In this document: positions 13,481 through 24,061 of the stretch, piece after piece | Numbering within the stretch: the stretch's first letter is position 1 | How the letters are laid out: each line of letters begins with the position of its first letter | NCBI RefSeq assembly: GCF_964340395.1 | Contig: NC_135554.1 | Location: 23,260,592-23,324,591 of the forward strand | Length of the DNA: 64,000 bases | Source: Glandiceps talaboti | Taxonomy: Eukaryota; Hemichordata; Enteropneusta; Spengelidae | Direction: 5' to 3' | Position numbers and translations under genes: made by a program | The notes under the pieces: model-generated | Told to the model about the DNA's origin: nothing | Seen by the model: the letters and a program-made list of their open reading frames with translations, nothing else | Database searches by the model: none

Positions 13481-13807
13481 ATAAGTTCAAGGAAAGGCTG
13501 CATCTATTTACCACCACATTGCACATCATATACTTAGTATTCCAATAACAGTTTCTCTGAATTGTAAGCCTCCAACATAACGTGATGCAATTTCATATTT
13601 TCCCCCAGGAACGACCCTGTCTTTTTCACTAACTCTTCTTCACAAGAGTGCCGCGCATATTTAATATCTCTACCTCAATCAGTACAAACATTTGTTAAAT
13701 GGTGTGGAAATTTATGGAAACCATAAAAATGAAACTTCTACATGCAAGGAGACAACTGGCAGAGTACATGTAATTGAAGTTTCTACCGAAACTAATTTCT
13801 GTGAAGA

Positions 13808-13943
13808 GAAAATACTCACCTTTATTATACTACTATTGGGTTACCCTTTTGCTTTTAGCCTAACTTCGCAAAATAAAGTCGTGACCCCTGACCCACCTGT
13901 GGCTATCCCATGATGCCCCTTTTCCCGCCAGTACTAAATTTTG
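13808..13943. repeat. DIRS inverted terminal repeat (distal, 3' side)
   Basis: 136 bp, reverse-complementary to 19115-19250 without a mismatch that I can see. It begins GAAAATACTCACC and ends CTAAATTTTG. A 36-bp non-repeated extension (13772-13807) precedes it. Confidence 0.95.
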
Positions 13944-14012
13944 TCATATTAACAGACAAAAATACGGAAAAGTACACAAAACAGGAACTGTGGGGTGGTG
14001 GGAGGGATTCAC

Positions 14013-14111
14013 ATAAAGGTGAGTATTTTCTCTTCACAGAAATTAGTTTCGGTAGAAACTTCAATTCTGTTCATCGAAAATACTCACCTTTATTATACTA
14101 CTATTGGGTTA
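14013..14111. repeat. DIRS internal complementary region (ICR)
   Basis: 14013-14066 is the exact reverse complement of the element's left end 13772-13825 (54 of 54). 14065-14111 is the exact reverse complement of its right end 19215-19261 (47 of 47). The two parts overlap by the dinucleotide at 14065-14066. In DIRS elements the ICR is thought to template restoration of the ends during circle formation. Confidence 0.95.
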
Positions 14112-14155
14112 GAATTTGTCAGCCAATTAGGAGGGGGGAGTTCCTGACATCCCAA

Positions 14156-15232
14156 TTATACAATGTGCTGACTGACACAGACTGGACCCAGAGACTGCAA
14201 TTCAGATGCATCCTGGGCCATATCTCTAAGATAGTAGCTTATAAAAGAATTAGGAGAACGCCAGGTAGCAGCTTTGATCACTTCTGCTACTGGAATTCCT
14301 GCATGTACTGCCCAAGAAGTTGAGATGGCTCTAACTTCATGGGCTGTGACCCGGGATAACCTTAAACTATCATCAGATGCTTCCTGGTGTGCCCATCTGA
14401 CTGTCTGAATAATCCACTTAGAAATTATGGCTGCCGAACAATCGCTCTTGTTGTCGGAGTCATAAGGGATGAAGAGACGTGATCTCTCTCCTCTGAATGA
14501 GTTTGTACGATGCAAATACCAACGTATGGCTCGAACCGGACAAAGAAATCTCTCTTGTTTGTCAGAACCTACCAAATTAGAGAGAGGAAGAAGGGTAATG
14601 GGGGAAGAAAAAGACCCCAGTACCTGGTTCTTTGCTAAGAAAGATAGGTGAGGCCTGAGAATTACTTGTGATTCAGACCAGGTAATTCTCCCCTTGCTCA
14701 CATCTAAAGCATGGATCTCACTGCGTCTTCTGCCAGACGCTAAGGCCAAGAGGAAGACTGTTTTGAGTGTCATTGCTCTCAATGAAACTGATTGCATAGG
14801 TTCAAAGGGAGCTTTCTCCAGTACCCTCAGGACTAATGCCAGATTCCACTGAGGGACCGAAATAGGTTTAGGAGGACGCTTGATATGGAAATGCCTAATC
14901 ATGCTAGACAAAACTTTATCTTGACCAAAGTCTTTGCCTCCTGTACTCTTAATGGTAGATGCAATTGCTGCGCAGTATACCATTATAGTTTTTTACAGCA
15001 AATTTCTTAACATTAAAGAGATCTAACAAGAAGTCTGCAAAGTCTCTGGTAGTGATATGGATTGGATCAATCTGCCTTCGCTGACACCAATCACAAAATC
15101 GTTCCCATTTGCTGTTGTAAGTGCTGAGAGTACTTGCCCGCTGCGGTCTTGCGATAACCGCGGCAGAGTCAATAGAAAATCCTTTCTGAACGAGGGATTT
15201 CTCGATAGTTTGAATGCGTGAAGACGAAAACT
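14156..15232 (-). pseudogene. DIRS tyrosine recombinase, one frameshift
   Basis: Two frames together encode a tyrosine recombinase. The N-terminal, SAM-like core-binding part (with RASTLSTYNSKWERFCDW and TTRDFADFLLDL) lies in the frame of 14949-15647; its N-terminal start is uncertain. The catalytic domain lies in the frame of 14156-14983. In that 275-residue frame the active-site residues are visible: Arg in SGRRRSEI (about residue 86), His and Arg in AHEVR (215 and 218), Trp 241, and the nucleophile Tyr in FISYY (250 or 251). The frames are separated by one extra A in an A6 run (+ strand T-run 14989-14994). The protein would join the cDNA circle to the target. It overlaps the end of pol in another frame, as is usual in the group. 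The break may be a mutation or a base-calling error. Confidence 0.9.
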
Positions 15233-16572
15233 CTCTGGGCTGGGGTGAACAATGCTCCGACCCTGAGAGAGAAGGTCTGTCCTCTGTGGAAGCCGAATTG
15301 GGCAATCTACTAGAAGAGACAGAAGCCAAGGGAACCAAGACTGATTTGGCCATAGCGGTGCTATCAGAATAAGGACTACATCCTCCTCCTGTACCTTGCG
15401 AAGGACCAGAGGAAGAATCACTATTGGAGGGTAAGCATACGCTAATATTCCCTCCCATGAGATTGACAGCGCATCCATCGCTAATGCCCTTGTGTCCGGA
15501 GTTGGAGCTACGAACATTGGCAGTTTTGCGTTGTGGTAAGTTGCAAAGAGATCCAGCAGGGGGGTTCCCCAGTGAGCGAAGACCTGATTTGCTACCTCCT
15601 GGGGGAGATGTCGTGCTCTTAGGGTTATGTCCCTCTCTTTGCACCAAAACATCATGTCCCAGAGCAGATAACAGAGGTCTGGTGACTTTGTGCCCCCCAT
15701 TTGTTTACATATGCTACCACTGTCGTATTGTCGGAGTGGAGCAGTACGTGGCGAGCCGACACCAGAGTCTCGAATTGCACTAGGGCTAGAAAGACTGCCT
15801 TGAGTTCTAACCAGTTGATGTGTCTCTGACTTGTTACTCCCCCCCACTGACCTGAGGCCACCTGGGAGTCGCAGTGGGCTCCCCATCCCTCTTTCGAAGC
15901 ATCGGTGAAAAGGGACAGGTTCGCTTTTTGATACGCTAGGGACCTCCCTTCTAGCAAATTGTTCTCGTCCACCCACCAAAGCAGGTGCAAGCGGAGAGAT
16001 GGACGAATAGGAACCTTGAAAGAGAGGGGGTGTAATGATGGGCGCCAGAATCGTGAATCGGTACATGAAAATATGCGTCCTTTAGATCGATTGACGCCAT
16101 CCATTCCCCTGGCTGAACAGCGGCAAGAATGGATCGCGTGGTCTCCATCTTGAACTTGGACACGGTCATGAATTGGTTCAGTGCTGTTAGGTTCAGAATT
16201 GGGCGCCACCCCCCCGATTTTTTTGGCACCAAAAACAGGTGGTTGTAAAACCCTGGACCTGCATTGGTAGCGTTCACCTGTCTGACTACCCCTTTTTTGA
16301 ATTGCTTCTAACAGAGCTTCTCTTTTTTGCTTGTTGCCTGGAAGCACTGTGACAAAGGGAGACATTGTAAGTGGTGGGTGACGTTCGAACTCTAGGCGAT
16401 AACCCTCTCTTACTATTGAAAGAACCAAGGAATCGTCGGTAATCAGCTGCCACTCTTTGGTGAATGACAGGAGCCTTCCCCCTACTGGCCCTACGCTTGA
16501 TTGAGAGGGTGTAGTAGGGGCGGCAAAGAAGACGGGAGCACCGTCAGGAATGTTGCGCGAAACCACTTGCAC
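15023..16572 (-). pseudogene. DIRS pol: RT, RNase H, methyltransferase-like; broken
   Basis: Pieces of one polyprotein lie in three frames. From 16572: the DIRS RT N-terminus (VGGRLLSFTKEWQ, SIVREGYRLEF). After a one-base slip at an A6 run (+ strand 16303-16308): fingers and palm motif A (FLVPKKSGGWRPILNL, SIDLKDAYFHVPI). Then, near 16040-16055, the sequence jumps to the thumb and RNase H (SLRLHLLWW, LFTDASKEGWGAH, LELKAVFLAL, LLHSDNTTVVAYVNKWG), so the region holding the catalytic YxDD box is absent. After a further slip at a G6 run (+ strand 15693-15698): the rest of RNase H, which passes from ARHLP straight to QEVANQVF and seems to lack its last motif. Then comes the DIRS methyltransferase-like domain (LLDLFATYHNAKLPMFVAP, DALSISWEG, AYPP). 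It overlaps the end of gag at its start. This copy cannot make an active RT. Confidence 0.9.
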
Positions 16573-18838
16573 CCCTCTCTGAGGGTGGTCCGGGTTTGCT
16601 GTCTTTGTTCGTCACAGACCACTGAGGCTTGCCTCTACCACGGCCTCGGGAAGTCTGTCTGCCCCGTCCTCGACCCCTCTGTGAACCTCGTGAGATGTTT
16701 GTCACAGGGGACTTACTACTGACTGGGGACTGTTTGAAGTTTGTATGCGGTTTCGAACGAGGAGTGTCAAAAATCAAACGCTCCCGCTGCTTTGCTTCGC
16801 TGGCACGGTTAGCTATAGAAGTCAAAGTGCCAGCAAATAGAGAAGGTGCATCAATCGGTGCTGCGCGAACTTCCTGTTTTAATTCTGTTGGTAACACAAT
16901 TGAGTTACGACGCAGAAAAGCATCTCGCTGAAGGAGTAACAAGGCAGCACGTGACCTAGTCGTTTGCTCAGTCACGTGGCTAAGTGCTTTATTAACTACC
17001 TGCATCAGACGAAATATCTTCTGTGAGTCAGGATGGGCGGACCTCATCTCTGACACCGTAGTAGCAAGGAACCAATCGATAGAGGAGAATATCCGAAGGG
17101 ATAATGCGTATCCTTCTCCTAACCGTGATAAGTGTTTATTATCAATGGTAGTATTCTTAAAACCATCACGATCTTGGTCAACAGCGTCAGCATCAGTGTC
17201 CAGCTCTGGAAAGTTGACACGTTGATCGGTTGCGTGGGTACGATAAGGTTTCCCTGGATAGCGGAACCAAGGGTACCTATTCATTCGCATTGGCGGCTGA
17301 CCTGGACCCTTGCCACAAACCTCTGAGGACACTTTACCCTGTACTGAAGTGACCATAGCTGAGAGGGGGAGTGTAGCAGGTTGATACTCCGTCTGTTCGA
17401 GCTGGCCCTCCAATGCTAAGCTTGTCTCAGACTGTACCGAATTCGTTGCAGTGGGACGGGTACATTTATCTGGGAACTGTTGATAAACCCATTCAACGCA
17501 TTGACTAAATGGAATATCAGCAAAGCGTTCCGGAGAGGGCGCTCTCCCCTCTGATTCAGAGGGCGGCGGTCTAACCCGATCGTCATCCGAATGGTCAGCG
17601 CCCCCAAGGAGGTCGCGATCCTCTGGGGCCGTTAAGGACATTTCATCGGGATCGCGTCTCCATAGGGATCCGAAACGTTCGCCCTGTAAGCGGCAGAAAC
17701 GTGTCGGTGAAGACGAGGGAGAACGCTCTTCACGCGTTACCGGAATGCGTGGTCTGGAAGAGCGTCTCGGTGAAAGCGATGATCTACGATCCCCGCGCCT
17801 CGGTGGACTGTGCGAGCGGCGTGGGGAACGAGAGCGATCTCTGCGAGATCGAAGTACCCCTATGTCACGTTCCGTTTGCGGATTGCGTGAACGACGGTGG
17901 CACTGGGAACGGTCATAAGGCGGCCGTGACCTCTCTCTATCTCTATCCCCTCCTCCCCAGGGACCCCTAGACTGATGGGTATCCATGGTGGGGGGGTAAC
18001 CATAAGGTGACCAATAATTAGGTGGAGGCCAAAACCCTGTAGGTTGGCCAAAGGTAGTCCAAGGAAGTGGATTTTGTCTTGGATCCAAATCTGTGGAAGT
18101 TTCACCTTGTGGGTAGCCCATAGCATTGAATGGATATGGTAGCGTCCCCGTAGGAGGCCATGGTATCGACCTAGGATCAGGTGACTGATCATGTGATCCG
18201 CTAGCGGTAGGACGGGAAGTGCGTCTTTTGACTTCCGGTATTACCCCACGCGAAGAATCTAGACTATTCGACGGCATGGTTTGACGTTCACTGAACGACC
18301 CTTGAACGGTATGTGGACGGCTCGAAGGGTTTACGTCAGTTCGCCTGGGAGGTTCTCGAAACCGACCGCTATATTGAGGTGTCGGAGACGGAGAACGAGA
18401 ATCAGCTTTGTAGGAAGAGGGGCTGTCTGTAATTACAGGACACTCTCCACTAACAATACCCGTATCAGGACGTCCCTTATCGGACGAGTCCTGCATAGGT
18501 CCACGAGAAACCCGTACTTCAGAACCCGTTGTGGTTAAGACCTCGCCCTCAGAAGGGCGTTTTGTCGTGGGAGAACCCACACTTACACAAGACTTACCTG
18601 AAAATTTATCTAAATCAGTGCTCGGAGCAGCGGAGGTCCGCTTACTCTGCTTTGATTTTGGTTTACGTGACGATTCAATAGGTTTATCGAATTCCTGCCA
18701 CTGATCGTCTGCCCAATGACCGCATACAGTTTTGCATGGTGAAGTACGGGAACACTTCCGACAAGAAGGGCAAAATTTGTGGAGGTCCTCTATGTGGAAA
18801 ACATGTCCACAAGACCCCTTCTTTTGGTTCGGAAGCAT
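16544..18838 (-). CDS. DIRS gag-like ORF1, intact
   Basis: An open frame of 764 codons from the ATG at 18838. The frame is open for 93 more codons upstream, but that part is non-repetitive leader-like sequence, and this ATG directly precedes the conserved Cys/His cluster typical of DIRS ORF1 (CGHVFHIEDLHKFCPSCRKC, then PCKTVCGHW). Next come a long Ser/Pro/Arg-rich region, a clear RS domain in the middle (RDRSRSPRRSHSPPRRGD), and a conserved globular part towards the C-terminus. The protein ends with an RGG-type tail (RGRGRGRQTSRGRGRG). It probably binds element RNA and forms the particle. It ends inside the first codons of pol (overlap 16544-16572). The absence of stops over this length contrasts with the decayed pol. 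Confidence 0.88.
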   Translation of the reverse strand: MLPNQKKGSCGHVFHIEDLHKFCPSCRKCSRTSPCKTVCGHWADDQWQEFDKPIESSRKPKSKQSKRTSAAPSTDLDKFSGKSCVSVGSPTTKRPSEGEVLTTTGSEVRVSRGPMQDSSDKGRPDTGIVSGECPVITDSPSSYKADSRSPSPTPQYSGRFREPPRRTDVNPSSRPHTVQGSFSERQTMPSNSLDSSRGVIPEVKRRTSRPTASGSHDQSPDPRSIPWPPTGTLPYPFNAMGYPQGETSTDLDPRQNPLPWTTFGQPTGFWPPPNYWSPYGYPPTMDTHQSRGPWGGGDRDRERSRPPYDRSQCHRRSRNPQTERDIGVLRSRRDRSRSPRRSHSPPRRGDRRSSLSPRRSSRPRIPVTREERSPSSSPTRFCRLQGERFGSLWRRDPDEMSLTAPEDRDLLGGADHSDDDRVRPPPSESEGRAPSPERFADIPFSQCVEWVYQQFPDKCTRPTATNSVQSETSLALEGQLEQTEYQPATLPLSAMVTSVQGKVSSEVCGKGPGQPPMRMNRYPWFRYPGKPYRTHATDQRVNFPELDTDADAVDQDRDGFKNTTIDNKHLSRLGEGYALSLRIFSSIDWFLATTVSEMRSAHPDSQKIFRLMQVVNKALSHVTEQTTRSRAALLLLQRDAFLRRNSIVLPTELKQEVRAAPIDAPSLFAGTLTSIANRASEAKQRERLIFDTPRSKPHTNFKQSPVSSKSPVTNISRGSQRGRGRGRQTSRGRGRGKPQWSVTNKDSKPGPPSERGASGFAQHS

Positions 18839-19114
18839 GGTTTGAAAACACGCTTTAAACAAACAATAGTCAAAAGCGGAAAAAGAATGAAACGGTCGTG
18901 TAACGGAATACAATAGACGACCGCTCAATACAAACAGAACAAACAAAGAAAAGCGAAGCTTAAAACAAGCACAATTGAATGAAAAGAATAAAAGAAAGGA
19001 CTCAGCTGGGTTTCCAGGGACTTGGGTGCCACAGAAGTCAGCTATAAAAATCCACCAAGGCTTGAAAAGGCTAATTTGTCGTGAGCGAAGAAAATATACG
19101 TCTTCTTTCGCTCG

Positions 19115-19250
19115 CAAAATTTAGTACTGGCGGGAAAAGGGGCATCATGGGATAGCCACAGGTGGGTCAGGGGTCACGACTTTATTTTGCGAAGTTAGGC
19201 TAAAAGCAAAAGGGTAACCCAATAGTAGTATAATAAAGGTGAGTATTTTC
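19115..19250. repeat. DIRS inverted terminal repeat (proximal, 5' side)
   Basis: 136 bp pairing with 13808-13943. An 11-bp extension follows (CGATGAACAGAA lies at 19250-19261). Because the element is read on the minus strand, this repeat probably carries its promoter; no core promoter motif was confidently assigned. Confidence 0.95.
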
Positions 19251-19261
19251 GATGAACAGAA

Positions 19262-20202
19262 AGAAACAAACAACTTCATCAGGTTTATCTGTGAAAATTT
19301 TTCAACTATCTGAAATTCCACGAAGGGTGGTCTCCGTTGCCTTTTTGAACGAAATCCTTTGGGCTTTACATTATCATTCATATCTCTATCTTGTCACTTC
19401 AAATTGGGTCCATAATGACTGAACCCTGCCCTTATCAACATGAAGCGAGAACCAAGCTGTATGCAATTTCTAAAGCGTTTCATCAAATGAGCATACAAAA
19501 ATGCTGGGTTATCAGTGGATTTTGTGACATACAAAAGCTGTCTAATTGGCCATAATTGATCTGGCTCTCGGAGGAGGAGGAGGTGTCAGTACAAGTTAAA
19601 GTGAATTAAGGTCCACTATAAATTGTCAAATTAGAAGAGAAGTACTAATGCATGCACTACAGAAACACTTTGGCTAATGTATATCGGTGAATGATCACAT
19701 ACAGGTAGTTGTTGATATTGGACAAGTGTGTATGTTGAGTATGTCATACAGATTTGAAAGCTGAAAGCCTGCTTTATGACGTATTTATATTCCAGTGTTC
19801 TAGTTTTACTAGGAAAGAAAGAATGACTGTTTTGTTGTAAAAAAAATAAATTCTTGATCCTGAGTCAAACTTGTTAAAGGAGAATGCACCCGCAGGAAAT
19901 AAAGGTACAGTACTGTCATAAACTTTGGGTTCTGCAAAATAATTTCATTCATATATAGCCCACCTGGGCTACCAAGAAAAAAAACGAATTTCGAGCCCTG
20001 ATATTAGTACGTGTGATTGCCAGAAATACCGAGATGAAACTTGTTCTTCATTCATTTTTAAGTGGAGGTCCTTGCCATGGACATGCATTGAATCATGGGA
20101 GTCAGCAAACATGAATAGCAGAACATGAATATGCATGTTTATAAAAACCCTTTTATTTCCTGCACTCCTTAACTCTGTTACTAATATTACCATTATACAA
20201 TC
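19262..20202. other. no gene seen
   Basis: Flank of the DIRS element. The insertion point reads ACATGT-AA at left and AA-AGAAAC at right. No other structure seen. Confidence 0.6.
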
Positions 20203-20555
20203 TTACTACCAAACCAAAGAGGCTATAGATTTTCAATTCGCCAACACAATGTTTATTACATGTCACACGTTTTTGTTACGAATTACACAAACAAAATACA
20301 GACACTGAGTCTGACAGTGCACATGCACATGAAATGTTACATTTTATCTCACTGTGAACTCAAATTAACAAACAGTTTTGTGTTTGAATTTTCCTTGTTT
20401 CGTCTGTTTGATGTTGATTTTTTGTTCACAGTAAGATAAAATGTATCAGTTTATATCCTTGTGTGCTATCAGTGTCTGTTTATATTAATAAGTTTGTGTG
20501 AGACGTGAAAAACACAATGTTGCGAAACTCTAAAGTCACTCTGGTTTGGTAGTAA
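20203..20555. mobile_element. 353-bp palindromic MITE, TTACTACCAAACC ends
   Basis: Long imperfect inverted repeat. Ends TTACTACCAAACCA and TGGTTTGGTAGTAA. Inner arms AATACAGACACTGA with TCAGTGTCTGTTTATATT, and ACATTTTATCTCACTGTGAAC with GTTCACAGTAAGATAAAATG. The loop lies around 20358-20424. A TA duplication is possible if the outer TA is target (TA-CTACC...GGTAG-TA). No coding capacity. Confidence 0.85.
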
Positions 20556-21812
20556 CAGCACTAGCACACATACGGTACATGTACCGGTAGTCTAGATGTT
20601 AATATGGTATCGAATCATCTGTGATGGAAAGAGAGATCTTGAAATTGATGCAGAATAATACTAGACTTTAGCACACACTCCAAACAACAAATTACATCAC
20701 TTATTTAAGTCTTCCTTGAAAATTTAGAAAATTTGTCCTTGAACAAGGATGACAATATTTAGGCGGGAAAGATGTAGCAGAACATCAGACTACTAAGTAT
20801 AATGAATTATGTTGTAATCAAGTCTGTACTTAGTCATCTTAGCACCTGTGGTTGAATTGAGTACTATGTTTTCTTAGATGATATACGAACATGTGACATT
20901 GTCATAATATTTAAAATCCCTCGCCATTCATTAAGAAGAGTTAAAAATGAGCTTTTTTTGCCAGGAGATAAATTGAAATATTAATTGATCAGTCTGAACA
21001 AACAGAACCTCAATATGGCCTCCCACTATTCCTTTTTTCAAACACCTGTTTTCAACACACTGCTGGTATTATTATTATTATTATTACTTCATACATCAGA
21101 CTTTGCCATCTTTCAATCTCCATGTTGTCACTGCCAATTTTACACGTCATAGTAGAAAACCGTGCCAGTTCATCAAAAGTGCTATAGCCATCCGTCTTCA
21201 CCATACAGCTATTAGTTATAAGTAGAACTGTCATTTCTACTTGTAGTATATTAATACACTTGAAAGCAATTGCACGTTTTTGCTTTTAAATCATAAGTCT
21301 TTCTCATACCTGGCACAATAACTCAAGTCATCATAAATTTGAGGGATGTTTTTTAATCTCATATAATAATCAATTTCACTTCCGATATAATCACTTCTAA
21401 AACTATTTGTTTCCACTTAACGACAGTAAATTAATCACTGCCACATCATTTTCTTTTCTTTTCTTTTTTTAAAAGAATGTACAGCCAGATTTCAAGTAAA
21501 ACTAATCCATCCAGCAATTCTTACTTCTCGTTTATTGTCGAAAATCAAATCTTTTTAGACCTATTTTGCATATTAAACATACATGTAATACCAGGATCAT
21601 CATGTGTCAAACAATTCACCATTTAGACATCTCAACAATTTTCAGATTCTGAGTAAATTATGAGTTTGAAGTGGGTTGTTTTTTTGCCAAAAGATTACAT
21701 AATTTAGGACTAATTTGAAAATATGACTGATCTGATAAATTTGCTTCTAATCTCCACAACAATTCACTGTATAGCTATTTTTTTATCTTTTTAAAATAGG
21801 TCATAATATTTG
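20556..21812. other. no gene seen
   Basis: AT-rich; a short TTA repeat at 21068-21086. No supportable exon. Confidence 0.6.
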
Positions 21813-21897
21813 TACATACATACATACATACATACATACATACATACATACATACATACATACATACATGCATGCATGCATGCATACATACATACAT

Positions 21898-21954
<57 letters not shown>

Positions 21955-21981
21955 GACAGACAGACAGACAGACAGACAGAC
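21813..21981. repeat. compound microsatellite (CATA/CATG/CACA/GACA)
   Basis: Runs of TACA, then a short TGCA block (21868-21884), TACA again, a CA run (21914-21949) and a GACA run (21953-21981). The open frames on both strands here are artefacts of the repeat. Confidence 0.97.
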
Positions 21982-23950
21982 TATTTACCATGCCTACATG
22001 TACAAATGTATATCACTATTGAACTTCAGTTGTGCTAACAATCACTAGAGTACATTGTAGGGCTAGTCATTTCTTCAATGCCTATTTCATTATACAAATT
22101 GAACAGTCATGTACATGTACATGCAGTAATTATTGTAGGATTTTGTTGCCATCAAATTTCTAAATCTTGCAATTTAACTATATACCAGTTCTTACGTCTG
22201 AATTCAAATCTCAATATGTATGTAAATTCTTATTAACTCTTAATCCGTAAAATCTCAAATTCATTCTCAAGCTGGAAAGTCAATTTGATGTTGACTGGGT
22301 TCTATATTTTCTGAACACAGCTTCACAACACTAAGTTACACACTAACATAATAGAGCTGTAATTTGTATTTCAGGTCAGGAGGCAATGGGCAATTTCACA
22401 GCAAATAAGTCTGACCGCTGTTTTTAAGTCAATTCATAGCATGGTCTATCTGATTGCATTCATTTATCACTAGCAATTCATGAAGAAAAGGATTGTAGAA
22501 TGACTTTTGGCATTTCCTAGGTTCGTAATACATAGACTAGTAATTACATAGTTGAAGACAAATCACTTTCTGTGTGCATGCAATTATCAAACAAATACAG
22601 GAGACTAAATATGACATCGTAAATAAATGTAAACCTACAACACTACAGTGATCAACATTCTGTGGATATAATCACTGATTTTTTTAAATACAGTAATTTA
22701 TTGCCCATGTTGTGAACTTCAAACATCAGTATTTCCTGAACTCTTGGTAATGCTTCCAAATTTCTAATTGGTAAAAAAATTGGCATATGTATTTCTACAT
22801 TATTGTCAACTTTCCATCACCTCAAAATAGAACATTATTACCAATTTTCCCACCCCTCCATTCCCCCTCCCTTTCCCCTCCCCAGCTTTTCTCCCACTAT
22901 TGTTTCATAATTTATTACTTTTTAGTTCAAGTGGACAGCAACTTTTAAAACCTAACAATTTCTGCTTTCAACAAAATTGATTGATATGTATGACCACACT
23001 TCACCTTTGACCTTAACGGACAATGCCAGAAGGGGTATATTCATTCCAATTTTCTGAATGCACTCTCATTTTCTCATTTATCAAGGAAACATCTGCACTT
23101 CACCTACAGACATTGTCTAACCAATGTTCTCATGCAATAAAAAGCTATTGATTTTAATGTTTTGCGGCACGATTTACGCGATGTCCCCAAGGCAAGATAA
23201 TTCTCAATCTTAGTTACCACAGCTTTCAGCAGCTCATCATATTGATTGTATCCCATCTCATCACAAAAACTCGTAACTCAACTTTTTTTTATTTCTTGGG
23301 ATTATTTCCTGGTAAAATCTAGATGCAAAGTCAATATTTGCATACACGCATGTCATAATTGTAAACAGATTAACACTCTTAGAAAATACTCCTAATGCAA
23401 CAAAAGGTAATTTGAGTTTAGATGTGACATCAAATTCTGGGGGTTAATTGGAGGAATACTTTACAGAAAGTTATCAGGTTTACTATCTCCAATTACACAT
23501 TGGTTCACTATGTCCTCATTATTGAAAGGACACACACTTCTACTTCATTTTCTACTGAATTATACTGCCGAACATTGTCCTTTCTATTGCACATTACACT
23601 TTGACTGTATACTAACTTGCTAAGTGACCTCTACAATTCCAATGTAGTGAAAGTTCCTTTCTGTTATAGAATATCAAACAGCCACATAAACAACCAGAAT
23701 TTGTGCAATCTTTCTACTACTTATGCACTACAACATTACTTCAGAAATGTGGGAAACTGAACAGAAAAATACTCCTGATTACCCCTTTCCAACCAATGCC
23801 CTAAGTCTTAACCTGCATAGATATGCCATACACATCCTTTCATCCCACATTGTCCTAAATCTCTTCTTACCTGTAACACTTTTGAAAATAATCTTCTTTT
23901 TGTTGTTCTATGTGTAGCTCCGGGTATGTGGATAGATGAATAGTGCTTAC
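21982..23950. other. no gene seen
   Basis: AT-rich sequence with a C-rich pyrimidine patch at 22850-22893; no supportable exon. Confidence 0.6.
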
Positions 23951-24061
23951 GAGGTACAAATGGTTGGGCCTTGGGGTTAGGACGCCAGTTATCCATGGCT
24001 GTATTGTGCACCCAATACTGTACTGGTTGATTCAAAATGGCCGACACAACATTCAGATGGT
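23951..24061 (-). CDS. possible internal coding exon, 111 bp
   Basis: Minus-strand interval between an acceptor (GATTTCATCCAG before 24061) and a good donor (CCTC/GTAAGC after 23951). It is 111 bp long, open in one frame, and would be phase 1 at both ends. It is locally less AT-rich than its surroundings. The peptide is rich in Asn, Pro, Trp and Gln (around NQPVQYWVHNTAMDNWRPNP) and looks like real protein. I do not recognise the family. It is on the same strand as the possible exons at 6.3 kb and 0.4 kb, so a long minus-strand gene with large introns is conceivable, with the DIRS element in an intron. Transcript evidence is lacking. Confidence 0.35.

Larger units (their letters stand above)
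13772..19261 (-). mobile_element. DIRS-type tyrosine-recombinase retrotransposon, defective copy
   Basis: A 5.49-kb element read on the minus strand: ITR, gag, RT/RNase H/methyltransferase-like pol, tyrosine recombinase, internal complementary region, ITR. This order, the inverted repeats and the internal copy of both ends define the DIRS group, which integrates a circular intermediate through a tyrosine recombinase and makes no classic target duplication. The ends read AATTGAAG (from 13772) and GAACAGAA (to 19261). The internal junction reads CTTCAATTCTGTTC, so AA is shared by both ends and is the likely crossover. The ITR pair is identical over 136 bp, which suggests a recent insertion, yet pol and the recombinase are broken. 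The element is visibly richer in G+C and CpG than its flanks. Confidence 0.95.

Noticed and set aside
14980-15000. A AAA AAC heptamer at the recombinase frame break as a programmed -1 frameshift site
   Set aside because: A -1 shift there meets a stop almost at once; the recombinase continues in the +1 frame, so it is an indel or base-calling error and not canonical -1 slippage.
15424-15783. Plus-strand frames inside the DIRS element (also 16501-16931, 17701-17970, 18281-18538)
   Set aside because: Antisense shadows of the minus-strand gag, pol and recombinase frames.
21791-22022. Cys/Val/Tyr-rich and His/Thr/Tyr-rich frames
   Set aside because: Translations of the CATA/CACA/GACA microsatellite.
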